Source: Candidatus Bathyarchaeota archaeon
GTDB lineage: Archaea; Thermoproteota; Bathyarchaeia; 40CM-2-53-6; RBG-13-38-9
Assembly: GCA_023144075.1 (NCBI GenBank)
Contig: JAGLGJ010000048.1
Coordinates: forward strand, 1 to 7,561
Direction: 5' to 3'
DNA length: 7,561 nucleotides
The translations under genes and the position numbers were made by a program. Below, piece after piece: positions 1 through 5,773 of the stretch. The notes beneath the pieces are model-generated. The model did not search any database and was not told the DNA's origin. It was given only the letters and a program-made list of their open reading frames with translations. Numbering within the stretch: the stretch's first letter is position 1; every line of letters starts with the position of its first letter.

Positions 1-1
1 G

Positions 2-91
2 ACACCTAGACTATGGGTAGTCATTATAATCCTTTTTGTTATGATTATGGCATTTGCTGCGAATTCTCTATCTTTTACTAGCGCGTGTTAA
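2..91 (+). CDS. Possible C-terminal end of a membrane protein (partial, 5' end outside window)
   Basis: An open frame enters from the left edge and ends at TAA 89-91, giving 29 visible residues. They contain a hydrophobic run (WVVIIILFVMIMAFAA) followed by a short polar tail ending in Cys, as expected for a last transmembrane helix. It would converge on the treT gene, whose stop lies 55 bp away. No family can be recognised from so little sequence. The frame could be open by chance; the long hydrophobic run is the only support. Confidence 0.3.
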   Translation, partial: TPRLWVVIIILFVMIMAFAANSLSFTSAC

Positions 92-145
92 TTTTCTATT
101 AACTGGTCTATTATCTCTTGCGCCAACAATCAATAATCAAGGAAA

Positions 146-1354
146 TTATGGAGAAATATTGTTGAATAGATCTAAGTAATCTATCAATAGTCTAGTTATC
201 AAGAAATTATCGATAACTTTTTTCTTACTTTTCTCTCCAAATCTCTTTGATAAATCAGCATCTTGTAATAATTGTAGAATACGATCTGCAAATCCTTTAT
301 CATCAAATGGATCTAATAGAAAACCATTCTCCCCATCTTTGATTTGAAGTGGAATTCCTCCTACGTCTGAACCAACTACAGGTTTTTCTTTCCAGAGTGC
401 TTCAGTTACCGTAAGCCCAAATCCTTCTTTGATTGATTTTTGTATTATGACGCTTGAAATTCTCTGTAAAATATTGACTAGAATATTGTTTTCACTTGTT
501 ATTAGAATTACATCTTTTTTGTCGATTAATTCTTGAGCTTTTTTTCGTATTTTTTCAAGAATTATTGGTCCTTCTGGGTCATCTATGGCCATGCTACCGC
601 AGAGAATTAATCTGCAGTCAATTTCTTTTTTAACAAGTTTGAATACATCGATTACTCCCTCAGGGTCTTTCCATTTATCGAATCTTGATATTTGAGTAAT
701 TATTGGTTTATCAGTTGGTATATCGGATTTTTTCAAATATTTTGAAATTACCTCTTGAGGTAGTTCTTTATTTTTTGGTGTTAAAGGATCTATCGCGGGA
801 GGAATTATTTTATAATCAATAGGAATTTCTTTATTCAAATATTTCTCGCTAGAAACTATCATGAGATCATATCTAAGAATGAAATCTTTGAGAAAATCAA
901 CCAGTTCTTTATTAGGATTTGAAAAGTCTACGTGACATCTCCAAATCCAGGGTTGTCTCTTCTTTTCTAGCCTTATTAGTGGAAGAGGTTGATTATCATG
1001 AATTACCACAAAATCTTCATCAATACGACAATAACTTGAGAAATCTTCATTATTTTGAATATATATTTGCTTTTTGAGATCTGTAAAGTTTATTGGGTCT
1101 CCTTGCAGAGCATTGTGAAATTTTTTCGTTATGGTAAAAAAGTCGGGGGTACCTCGTAGAATTCGCCAATCCGCTTCAAGTCCTACATCATTCATTAGTG
1201 GTAATAAAGATGTGAGGATCTCTGCTACTCCGCCACCATATTGAGTTGAATTGGCATGCAGAATAGATTTGCCATAAAGTCTACTTGCCTTTTTATGTAT
1301 AGCATAAATAATATCGTCGCCTACAATTTTCCTGTAATCTTCTATAGTCTGCAT
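146..1354 (-). CDS. treT: Trehalose glycosyltransferring synthase, TreT type (GT4 family)
   Basis: The 402-residue protein matches the archaeal TreT family along its length. TreT reversibly joins NDP-glucose and glucose into trehalose in the cytoplasm. An N-terminal Rossmann half contains HANSTQYGGGVAE (33-45), the FHNALQG segment (79-85), HDNQP (119-123) and WRCHVD (138-143). The C-terminal GT-B half has SRFDKWK (223-229), a DDPEG loop (258-262) and the GT4 EX7E motif EGFGLTVTE (E310, E318). Length is about that of Pyrococcus and Thermococcus TreT (roughly 410). ATG 1352-1354 is the first usable start after an in-frame TAA, and no strong Shine-Dalgarno precedes it. The gene stands alone behind a 165-bp gap, without the sugar ABC transporter genes that accompany treT in Thermococcales. 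That favours trehalose as compatible solute or reserve over uptake, but this is inference. Another GT4 trehalose enzyme (trehalose phosphorylase-like) is the main alternative; nucleotide-sugar preference cannot be read from sequence. Confidence 0.88.
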   Translation of the reverse strand: MQTIEDYRKIVGDDIIYAIHKKASRLYGKSILHANSTQYGGGVAEILTSLLPLMNDVGLEADWRILRGTPDFFTITKKFHNALQGDPINFTDLKKQIYIQNNEDFSSYCRIDEDFVVIHDNQPLPLIRLEKKRQPWIWRCHVDFSNPNKELVDFLKDFILRYDLMIVSSEKYLNKEIPIDYKIIPPAIDPLTPKNKELPQEVISKYLKKSDIPTDKPIITQISRFDKWKDPEGVIDVFKLVKKEIDCRLILCGSMAIDDPEGPIILEKIRKKAQELIDKKDVILITSENNILVNILQRISSVIIQKSIKEGFGLTVTEALWKEKPVVGSDVGGIPLQIKDGENGFLLDPFDDKGFADRILQLLQDADLSKRFGEKSKKKVIDNFLITRLLIDYLDLFNNISP

Positions 1355-1356
1355 AT

Positions 1357-1370
1357 TCGTCTCGTCTCGT
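1357..1370. repeat. Short TCGTC tandem repeat in the treT leader
   Basis: The 5-bp unit TCGTC occurs 2.8 times in a row (TCGTCTCGTCTCGT), reading as ACGAGACGAGACGA just upstream of the treT ATG on the coding strand. It is purine-rich there and contains GAG triplets that could pair weakly with the 16S rRNA 3' end. It may be a chance low-complexity run. Confidence 0.5.
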
Positions 1371-1392
1371 ACTGTGTCAATAAATTCTATGA

Positions 1393-1398
1393 TTTAAA
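1393..1398 (-). promoter_or_regulatory. Candidate TATA box for treT
   Basis: TTTAAA lies 38-43 bases upstream of the treT ATG. Initiation about 25 bases downstream would give a leader of roughly 15 nt. The separate gap of 165 bp from the preceding DUF362 gene makes an own promoter likely. The site is called from AT content and spacing only. Confidence 0.35.
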
Positions 1399-1519
1399 TG
1401 ATTAATATTATGCATTAGTATTTTTTTGTTAATACTCTATGTTTTATCTAAAATGTTGATGCTCTAAAATCTAGTATGTTAAATCTGGCGATATCTATAT
1501 TTTCTATTGAATGCAATTT

Positions 1520-2350
1520 TTATGTCGATTTAAATTTCTTTTTTATGTTATTGATTTTTTCACCTAGAATTGCAATGGAGTCTATCTCACCTAATCCTTT
1601 ATCGTAACAACGTCTAATATGATAGATTCTGTGAGGATCAAATCCCATTATGCGAGACGCTGTTGCATCTGTCGACACAGGATCTATCCCAGACAACACA
1701 AGGTTCATCGGGAGAGCGGTTCCACTTACTGGACCATTACCTTCCATGGCTACAAATCCATCGATAACTACGGCTGTTGGTCTAAGTACTCTGTTAATGT
1801 CCACAATCACTTTTGAAATTCCTTTACTGTGGAATTTATTTTTGTTTTTATCTGGTAACAATCCGAACATATTCTTTAAACCAAGTGTTACTGTTGTATC
1901 CATGTGTGTTTTCATCTTAGCGGCACTGATTATATGACTTTCAAGAACTATTCGAGGAATAGTTATTTGTTTTATCGATTCGTAGTCAGGTATCTTGATT
2001 GTTATCTGATCTTTGATTTTACTTAGGTTGTTGAATTGAATTCCATACTTATCGCACAAATCTAGAATGCCTGTAGCTTTTGCTGCATGGTCAGCTTGTG
2101 TTAATGTTGCATCAGATTCCCCTATAGAAATTTCTTTGTTGACTTTTGATATTTCTTGGATTAGTGCCTCAACAATTATTGGATCCGTAGTGGCTCCTGT
2201 TTCCCAAGTCTTTGTTGTAATGAAGTTTACCTTGATTAGAATAGGTTTCTTTAAAATTCTATCGTTGATATGAATTGCTTTGATCGCCTTTTTTACTATT
2301 TCTAGAGATCGTGGACCTTTGAATATTGCGACTTGCGATGCTGCGTTCAA
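1520..2350 (-). CDS. DUF362 family protein (no Fe-S cluster domain)
   Basis: This 276-residue protein carries the conserved pattern of DUF362. Visible elements are KVNF (40-43), TGATTDP (51-57), GES (77-79), KMKTH (145-149), LGLKNMFGLLP (156-166), KFH (172-174), IDG plus MEGNGP (196-207) and DPVSTDA (223-229). The biochemical role of DUF362 is not established. Many members carry a ferredoxin-like 4Fe-4S domain, but this one has only two isolated cysteines (C99, C248), so it should not bind such a cluster. The start is TTG at 2348-2350, preceded by a weak GGAA. The frame stays open another 16 codons upstream to a TAA, but contains no ATG, GTG or TTG there. Starting at TTG puts the first beta strand (SQVAIFKG) close to the N-terminus, as usual for the family. 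It lies 40 bp after the CoA-transferase-like beta gene and is probably in its operon, which may link it to the same pathway. Confidence 0.82.
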   Translation of the reverse strand: MNAASQVAIFKGPRSLEIVKKAIKAIHINDRILKKPILIKVNFITTKTWETGATTDPIIVEALIQEISKVNKEISIGESDATLTQADHAAKATGILDLCDKYGIQFNNLSKIKDQITIKIPDYESIKQITIPRIVLESHIISAAKMKTHMDTTVTLGLKNMFGLLPDKNKNKFHSKGISKVIVDINRVLRPTAVVIDGFVAMEGNGPVSGTALPMNLVLSGIDPVSTDATASRIMGFDPHRIYHIRRCYDKGLGEIDSIAILGEKINNIKKKFKST

Positions 2351-2390
2351 ATATTTTTCCAGCGCTTTTTTCAGGTTATCTTTGTAAATC

Positions 2391-3230
2391 CTAGATTGTT
2401 AGGCTTAGCTCCTTATCCAATATGTTAAGCAGTGCATTTTCTCGAGTTTTTCCTGAGAGATATTCTAGACGTCTAATGTTTAGTGGGTCAATTTTTTCTC
2501 TGATCAGTTGAAGTTCCAATTCTGTTGGAGGCGATGTTTGTTGAGTTTTTTCTGGAGTTAAAATTTCGAAACTGGTATTTTCTTTTATATCTTCAATTTT
2601 TATTCCAGGATGAATACTTGAAAGTCTCATTCTTCTGCTTTCATGTTCTATTTCGAAAACTCCAAGTTCAGATATTATATGTATGTCTCTTCTTTGATGA
2701 GATTCACTCTTTGTTCTAAGTCCTAATCCTCCAATATGGTCCACATTCTCAACGAAAACTCTTTTCTCATGTCGTGGGCAGTAGTAAAATGTTCTCGGAT
2801 ATAATGCTGCTACATCAGCGATTCCAAATCCACCGGGAAGCCTAAGCTTAGAAATGTCTGATCCTATCAAAGAATTATTTGTATTTCCAAACATGTCGAT
2901 CTGAGCGGGTCTAAAGAACTCAACTATTGATTCAAGTCTCTTGAAAATGACTTCATATACTTCTGTCTGTGTTCCAATATGCACCGACCTCCTCATGGCT
3001 TCAAACTCATTAAAAAGGAGTGATATCTGGGGTGGGGCCTTTGTATAGGTAAGTATGTTTCCAGCCAATTGCATTATAGTTGTTTGAGGTGCATGAGTGG
3101 CCTTAGCTAGATAATATGATATGATTGCCATTGGAGTTGTAAGCCCTTGAATTGCAATGTCTCCATTTCTTATTTCTCGAGACATGCAGGTTATCATTAT
3201 CTCGTCAGAAGTAAATTTCCTCAATTTCAT
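2391..3230 (-). CDS. Class I CoA-transferase-fold beta subunit, IpdB-like, lacking the catalytic Glu
   Basis: This 279-residue protein belongs to the family of glutaconate CoA-transferase beta subunit (GctB) and IpdB. Family segments are IRNGDIAIQGLTTPM (20-34), AQIDMFGNTN (109-118), the LPGGFG glycine turn (131-136), HEKRVFVENVDHI (154-166), LGVFEI (189-194), HPGI (207-210) and ELQLIREKIDP (239-249). Transferases of this group use a Glu in a VESG-type motif of this subunit. Aligning APQTTIMQLAG (47-57) with that motif puts Leu55 (codon TTG, 3066-3068) at the Glu position. The loss, plus closer resemblance around HEKRVFVE and HPG to IpdB as remembered, suggests a hydrolase that opens a CoA-bound ring rather than a transferase. 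ATG 3228-3230 lies 3 bp after the alpha stop and has only a crowded AGGT before it, so translational coupling is likely. The alternative is a transferase with a relocated nucleophile. Confidence 0.85.
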   Translation of the reverse strand: MKLRKFTSDEIMITCMSREIRNGDIAIQGLTTPMAIISYYLAKATHAPQTTIMQLAGNILTYTKAPPQISLLFNEFEAMRRSVHIGTQTEVYEVIFKRLESIVEFFRPAQIDMFGNTNNSLIGSDISKLRLPGGFGIADVAALYPRTFYYCPRHEKRVFVENVDHIGGLGLRTKSESHQRRDIHIISELGVFEIEHESRRMRLSSIHPGIKIEDIKENTSFEILTPEKTQQTSPPTELELQLIREKIDPLNIRRLEYLSGKTRENALLNILDKELSLTI

Positions 3231-3233
3231 TAC

Positions 3234-4100
3234 CTAAGATTCTCGTACCGTCACTCTCTTTACGTCATCTTTAACCAGATTGAGGTAACCTTCGAAAGAA
3301 TCTAAATCTGTTATGTGCTGCTTTATGTAATTCTCAGTCTTCCCTTTTTTTGATGATTCCATATAATGGAGCAAGTGCCAAAGATCATATGTATAATGAG
3401 GAAAGCAACTTGTTGGATGGGCTCCAAATGGAGATTCTACTACGGTGTCAACGAAGGTCGAAGGTAGATTAGTACTTGAAGGTACACTCATGAAATCTTC
3501 AGTTGGAAGTATCTTTTCGGTTGTTACAATAACTCTTCTAGAAGATTTGGCTAATAATAGGTCAATAGCATTTATTCCGTTAATTTGGCAATTACCATAT
3601 TCGTCACATCTTTGAACATGTATTATAGCTACATCTGGACATATTCGCGGATATGCTACAAGCAAATCATCAGTGATTGGGCTTCTGAATGTTTTATAAT
3701 TTAGACTTTTGAGGATGTCTGTCCCAATCAATAGTTTGCTAGGTATGAACTCCGCCTCAATAAGGTTAGCCTCCAAACCGGCCATAATAGAGTATTCGGT
3801 ATGTTCGTTAAATTCAATAACCCTACCCTCGACGGCTTTTCTAAAGTTTGGGGCAAATCCTAAAATTTCTAATCCTACATAAGCTGCATCTATCCTATCT
3901 ATTGATCCTGCTGCAATTAGCAGATCTACATCGATACTGCCTCCAAGAGTTAGAAGATGTAATTCCTTTTTTCCTGATCTAATAAGCTCATGAATGAAAC
4001 TCATGGGTTTTCTATGAATTGTTAATCCTCCGATGGCAACAGTCTCTCCATTTTGTATAGTTTGACAAGCCTCGTTTATTTTTACAACTTTGTTTTGCAT
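3234..4100 (-). CDS. Class I CoA-transferase-fold alpha subunit, IpdA-like
   Basis: This 288-residue protein belongs to the family of glutaconate CoA-transferase alpha subunit (GctA) and IpdA. It has VAIGGLTIHRKPMSF (21-35, with the RKP motif at 30-32), TLGGS (51-55), EYSIMAGLEA (102-111), PDVAIIHVQRCDEYGN (155-170), TTEKILPTE (193-201) and VVESPFGAHPTSC (220-232). Glu102 aligns with the acidic residue of IpdA (DEGMLRCGL region) reported as essential for hydrolysis in actinobacteria. It forms the obligate partner of the beta gene 3 bp downstream, presumably as a cytoplasmic alpha2beta2 enzyme acting on a CoA thioester. The substrate cannot be read from sequence. ATG 4098-4100 is preceded by GTGAT at 4106-4110 with 5 nt spacing, a good match to the anti-Shine-Dalgarno. 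It is the first gene of the leftward operon. Glutaconate or another acyl-CoA transferase is the conventional annotation; the beta subunit argues against it. Confidence 0.87.
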   Translation of the reverse strand: MQNKVVKINEACQTIQNGETVAIGGLTIHRKPMSFIHELIRSGKKELHLLTLGGSIDVDLLIAAGSIDRIDAAYVGLEILGFAPNFRKAVEGRVIEFNEHTEYSIMAGLEANLIEAEFIPSKLLIGTDILKSLNYKTFRSPITDDLLVAYPRICPDVAIIHVQRCDEYGNCQINGINAIDLLLAKSSRRVIVTTEKILPTEDFMSVPSSTNLPSTFVDTVVESPFGAHPTSCFPHYTYDLWHLLHYMESSKKGKTENYIKQHITDLDSFEGYLNLVKDDVKRVTVRES

Positions 4101-4115
4101 GCAATATCACTCAAT

Positions 4116-4167
4116 TCAAACAATCGTTATGGTGGTTTAAACCATCCAATCAAGGTTTGTTGTTTGA
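4116..4167. repeat. 8-bp inverted repeat flanking the operon promoter
   Basis: TCAAACAA at 4116-4123 and TTGTTTGA at 4160-4167 are perfect inverted copies 36 bp apart. They bracket the TGGTTTAAACCA palindrome, with centres about 3 bp apart. They could be paired half-sites for a regulator. Short AT-rich arms like these also arise by chance. Confidence 0.3.
4133..4144. promoter_or_regulatory. 12-bp palindrome containing a candidate TATA box for the CoA-transferase-like operon
   Basis: TGGTTTAAACCA is a perfect palindrome whose centre TTTAAA (4136-4141) lies 36-41 bases upstream of the alpha-subunit ATG on the minus strand, a position suited to a TATA box with a short leader. A regulator bound to the palindrome would block the box. 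It lies in the 155-bp region shared with the divergent rightward gene. Confidence 0.4.
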
Positions 4168-4188
4168 GTTTCTAAGATGACTAACCAA

Positions 4189-4197
4189 TTTATATTA
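4189..4197 (+). promoter_or_regulatory. Candidate TATA box for the lysine-rich coiled-coil gene
   Basis: TTTATATTA lies about 59-67 bases upstream of the ATG at 4256 and is the best archaeal TATA match in the intergenic region. Initiation near 4217-4220 would leave a leader of about 36-39 nt that includes the GAGATGG Shine-Dalgarno-like sequence at 4243-4249. Confidence 0.45.
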
Positions 4198-4255
4198 TGT
4201 TCTGAGAATAAAAACTAGGAAGTTACTAACAATTAATCATCAGAGATGGAATAAA

Positions 4256-4702
4256 ATGGTGAAGAAAAAAGTGAAAAAAAATGTACAAGCGAAAAAATCG
4301 AGAGCTACAAAAAATGTAAAGGCAGCTAAAAAATCTAAACGAAAAACTCCAAAACAAACTAAACCGATTATTTGGGATGTATTATCCGAACAAGTTAAGA
4401 ATCTGGAATTAGGTCTCCAACAAGCGATTAAGCAGATTGATGTAAAAACAAGTGAGTTTCTAGATCGAGTTGAATTTGAATCGAGGGTAGGTGAGCTACA
4501 ATCAAGAATTCTTGAATCGATCCCAAAAATGGAGGCTGAGCTAAAAAGCTATGAAACTAAGTTATCAAGAGCTATCCAAAAACCAGAACTTGAGAGTCAG
4601 ATTACCGAAATGGAGAAGCAAATAAAAAGTCTTACAACTGAGATTGAAGCTCTTAAAGGAAAAATTAAGGATTTAGAGGTTCCAAAAGATGAGAGTCTTT
4701 AA
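4256..4702 (+). CDS. Lysine-rich N-terminal tail plus coiled-coil protein, function unknown
   Basis: I do not recognise a family. The 148 residues fall into two parts. Residues 1-36 hold 15 Lys and 2 Arg in KK clusters separated by Ala, Ser, Thr and Asn, like histone H1-type tails, and are likely disordered and nucleic-acid binding. Residues 40-143 are helical and heptad-like, rich in Glu, Lys, Leu and Ile with no Cys or Gly-rich turns, so a parallel or antiparallel coiled coil is expected. Two segments resemble each other (EFESRVGELQSRI at 73-85 and ELESQITEMEKQI at 111-123, 38 residues apart), hinting at an internal duplication. There is no signal peptide or membrane segment, so it should be cytoplasmic. 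ATG 4256 has GAGATGG six bases upstream. The gene is monocistronic, diverges from the CoA-transferase-like operon and converges on the PrsW gene. A chromatin-organising or RNA-binding role is possible, but nothing proves it. Confidence 0.8.
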   Translation: MVKKKVKKNVQAKKSRATKNVKAAKKSKRKTPKQTKPIIWDVLSEQVKNLELGLQQAIKQIDVKTSEFLDRVEFESRVGELQSRILESIPKMEAELKSYETKLSRAIQKPELESQITEMEKQIKSLTTEIEALKGKIKDLEVPKDESL

Positions 4703-4778
4703 CATATTTTATGTGTGAAGCTCTATGAAATAGTCTCAGAATAAATTTGATGTCTACTATGCATATGATGCGATCAGA

Positions 4779-4790
4779 TTTTTCAAAAAA
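4779..4790. terminator. Bidirectional T-tract between convergent genes
   Basis: TTTTTCAAAAAA lies between the coiled-coil gene stop and the PrsW gene stop. It presents five T on the plus strand and six T on the minus strand. Archaeal termination works on T-rich tracts without need of a hairpin, so this site could end both transcripts. On the plus strand it lies about 75 bases past the stop codon, and on the minus strand about 13. Confidence 0.35.
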
Positions 4791-4802
4791 CTACGTCAAT
4801 AA

Positions 4803-5567
4803 TTATTCTATGATTTTCCCACACTTGGGACAGTAACGCCAATTTGGGAAAATATTGGAGCCACAATATATGCAGAAACTTTCCTTTTTTTTCTTAAATG
4901 GTGAAATTTCCTGAGCAGTTCCAATTTGTCTTTTTACTCTATGATAAAGAAAGATAATGAAGATGATGGCCAAGGCGAGACTGATTAATCCAAGTTCTAT
5001 TGAAATTATTAAATTATAAATTGTATGCAAAAATATTGGGATAATGAGAGCAAATGTAATCATCCTCCATCGATAAACGAATTTTGACCTGCCAAGATAG
5101 TGACCCATAGTTGCTCCGAAGAAAGCGTGTCCAGGAACGCTCAAAGAAGCTCGTAATAAAGCAACAAGCCATCCTCCACTTAAAACATAAATTATATTCT
5201 CGATAGTCGCAAATCCAAGCGAAGCAGCTACGGCATAGACAATGCCGTCCATAGGTTCATTGAATTCTTTTGATCTATATGCTGGGAGAGTAGCCAAGAA
5301 TTTACATGATTCTTCAACAATTGCCACTACGATAAGATAATGAAGAACAAGACCTATTATGTCAGATAAAGGCTCCTCTGGTTCAGCCAGAAAATTCGAG
5401 AGGTACAGTTCAATAAGTACTGCGGGAATTATTGAAAGTGCACCCAAAATGAATGTTGCAAGTAACAGTCTGAAAGGTTCTTTTTCAAAGCGGTCCTTCT
5501 TAATTATTAATAACAGAATAAATACGCTAGGTATGACTGCCGCAACGAAAAGTTCAGTTATGTCCAT
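4803..5567 (-). CDS. PrsW-family intramembrane metalloprotease with C-terminal zinc ribbon
   Basis: The 254-residue polytopic membrane protein shows the PrsW/CAAX-like protease signature. EESCK (85-89) is the EExxK motif, E123 lies in the GFATIENIIYVL helix, H147 in PGHAFFGATMGHYLG (145-159), and H181 with N185 in HTIYN. These residues are the expected metal-binding and catalytic set inside the membrane. Hydrophobic segments lie near 7-22, 34-56, 71-93, 108-129, 133-157, 169-188 and 192-208. After a basic KKKK linker (225-228) comes a zinc ribbon, C232-x2-C235 and C246-x2-C249, facing the cytoplasm by charge. Bacterial PrsW cleaves an anti-sigma factor; archaea lack such sigma systems, so the substrate here is unknown. 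AGGTG at 5579-5583 lies 11 bases before the ATG at 5565-5567, somewhat far. The gene is alone on its strand, diverging from trxB. A non-proteolytic homologue is possible, but all key residues are present. Confidence 0.85.
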   Translation of the reverse strand: MDITELFVAAVIPSVFILLLIIKKDRFEKEPFRLLLATFILGALSIIPAVLIELYLSNFLAEPEEPLSDIIGLVLHYLIVVAIVEESCKFLATLPAYRSKEFNEPMDGIVYAVAASLGFATIENIIYVLSGGWLVALLRASLSVPGHAFFGATMGHYLGRSKFVYRWRMITFALIIPIFLHTIYNLIISIELGLISLALAIIFIIFLYHRVKRQIGTAQEISPFKKKKESFCIYCGSNIFPNWRYCPKCGKIIE

Positions 5568-5640
5568 TTAGTACAAAGCACCTAGACGACTTTCTTGTAA
5601 TTTTCCATTTGTGCTCTTAAAATTGTTCTTTGATGATATA

Positions 5641-5664
5641 TGAATGAACGAATTTTATCATTCA
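5641..5664. promoter_or_regulatory. Inverted repeat around a TATA-like core upstream of trxB
   Basis: TGAATGA (5641-5647) and TCATTCA (5658-5664) are perfect 7-bp inverted copies around a 10-base centre that includes TTTTAT (5653-5658). The centre is spaced to serve as a TATA box for transcripts starting near 5680, upstream of the 22-codon ORF and trxB. The arrangement could be an operator over the promoter or a chance hairpin. Confidence 0.3.
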
Positions 5665-5704
5665 AGTAAATCACATATCAAAATGCTTAACTAAAGTTAA
5701 AGTG

Positions 5705-5773
5705 ATGATGAATCAAGAGAAACTATTAGATTTCTTATTTAGGGTTCATGGATATGTGGTGATAGTACTCTGA
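5705..5773 (+). CDS. Possible 22-codon upstream ORF overlapping the trxB start
   Basis: ATG ATG at 5705-5710 opens a 22-codon frame ending at TGA 5771-5773. The peptide ends in a hydrophobic run (GYVVIVL). The TGA overlaps the CTG start of trxB in the sequence CTGA, the same arrangement as the common ATGA overlap of coupled genes. No strong Shine-Dalgarno precedes it. It could be a leader peptide that couples translation, or a remnant of a longer trxB N-terminus displaced by a frameshift. Being so short, it could also be meaningless. Confidence 0.3.
   Translation: MMNQEKLLDFLFRVHGYVVIVL
5758..5763 (+). promoter_or_regulatory. Shine-Dalgarno sequence GGTGAT deciding the trxB start
   Basis: GGTGAT is an exact match to the 3' half of the archaeal Shine-Dalgarno consensus AGGAGGTGAT and lies 6 bases before CTG 5770-5772. 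No ATG, GTG or TTG occurs in the trxB frame between the stop at 5740-5742 and the FAD motif, so this site is the main evidence for initiation at CTG. Confidence 0.55.

Noticed and set aside
1619..1937. Two overlapping plus-strand ORFs of 65 and 95 codons
   Set aside because: They lie wholly inside the DUF362 gene on the opposite strand and show no family motif. The DUF362 frame carries the conserved motifs across the same bases.
2067..2273. Plus-strand ORF of 68 codons
   Set aside because: It is antisense to the N-terminal half of the DUF362 gene, with no promoter or ribosome binding site of its own.
2525..2719. Plus-strand ORF of 64 codons rich in Phe and Leu
   Set aside because: It is antisense to the C-terminal part of the IpdB-like gene. 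The Phe/Leu richness comes from reading Glu/Lys codons backwards.
5359..5571. Plus-strand ORF of 70 codons
   Set aside because: It is antisense to the first transmembrane segments of the PrsW gene, with no recognisable domain.
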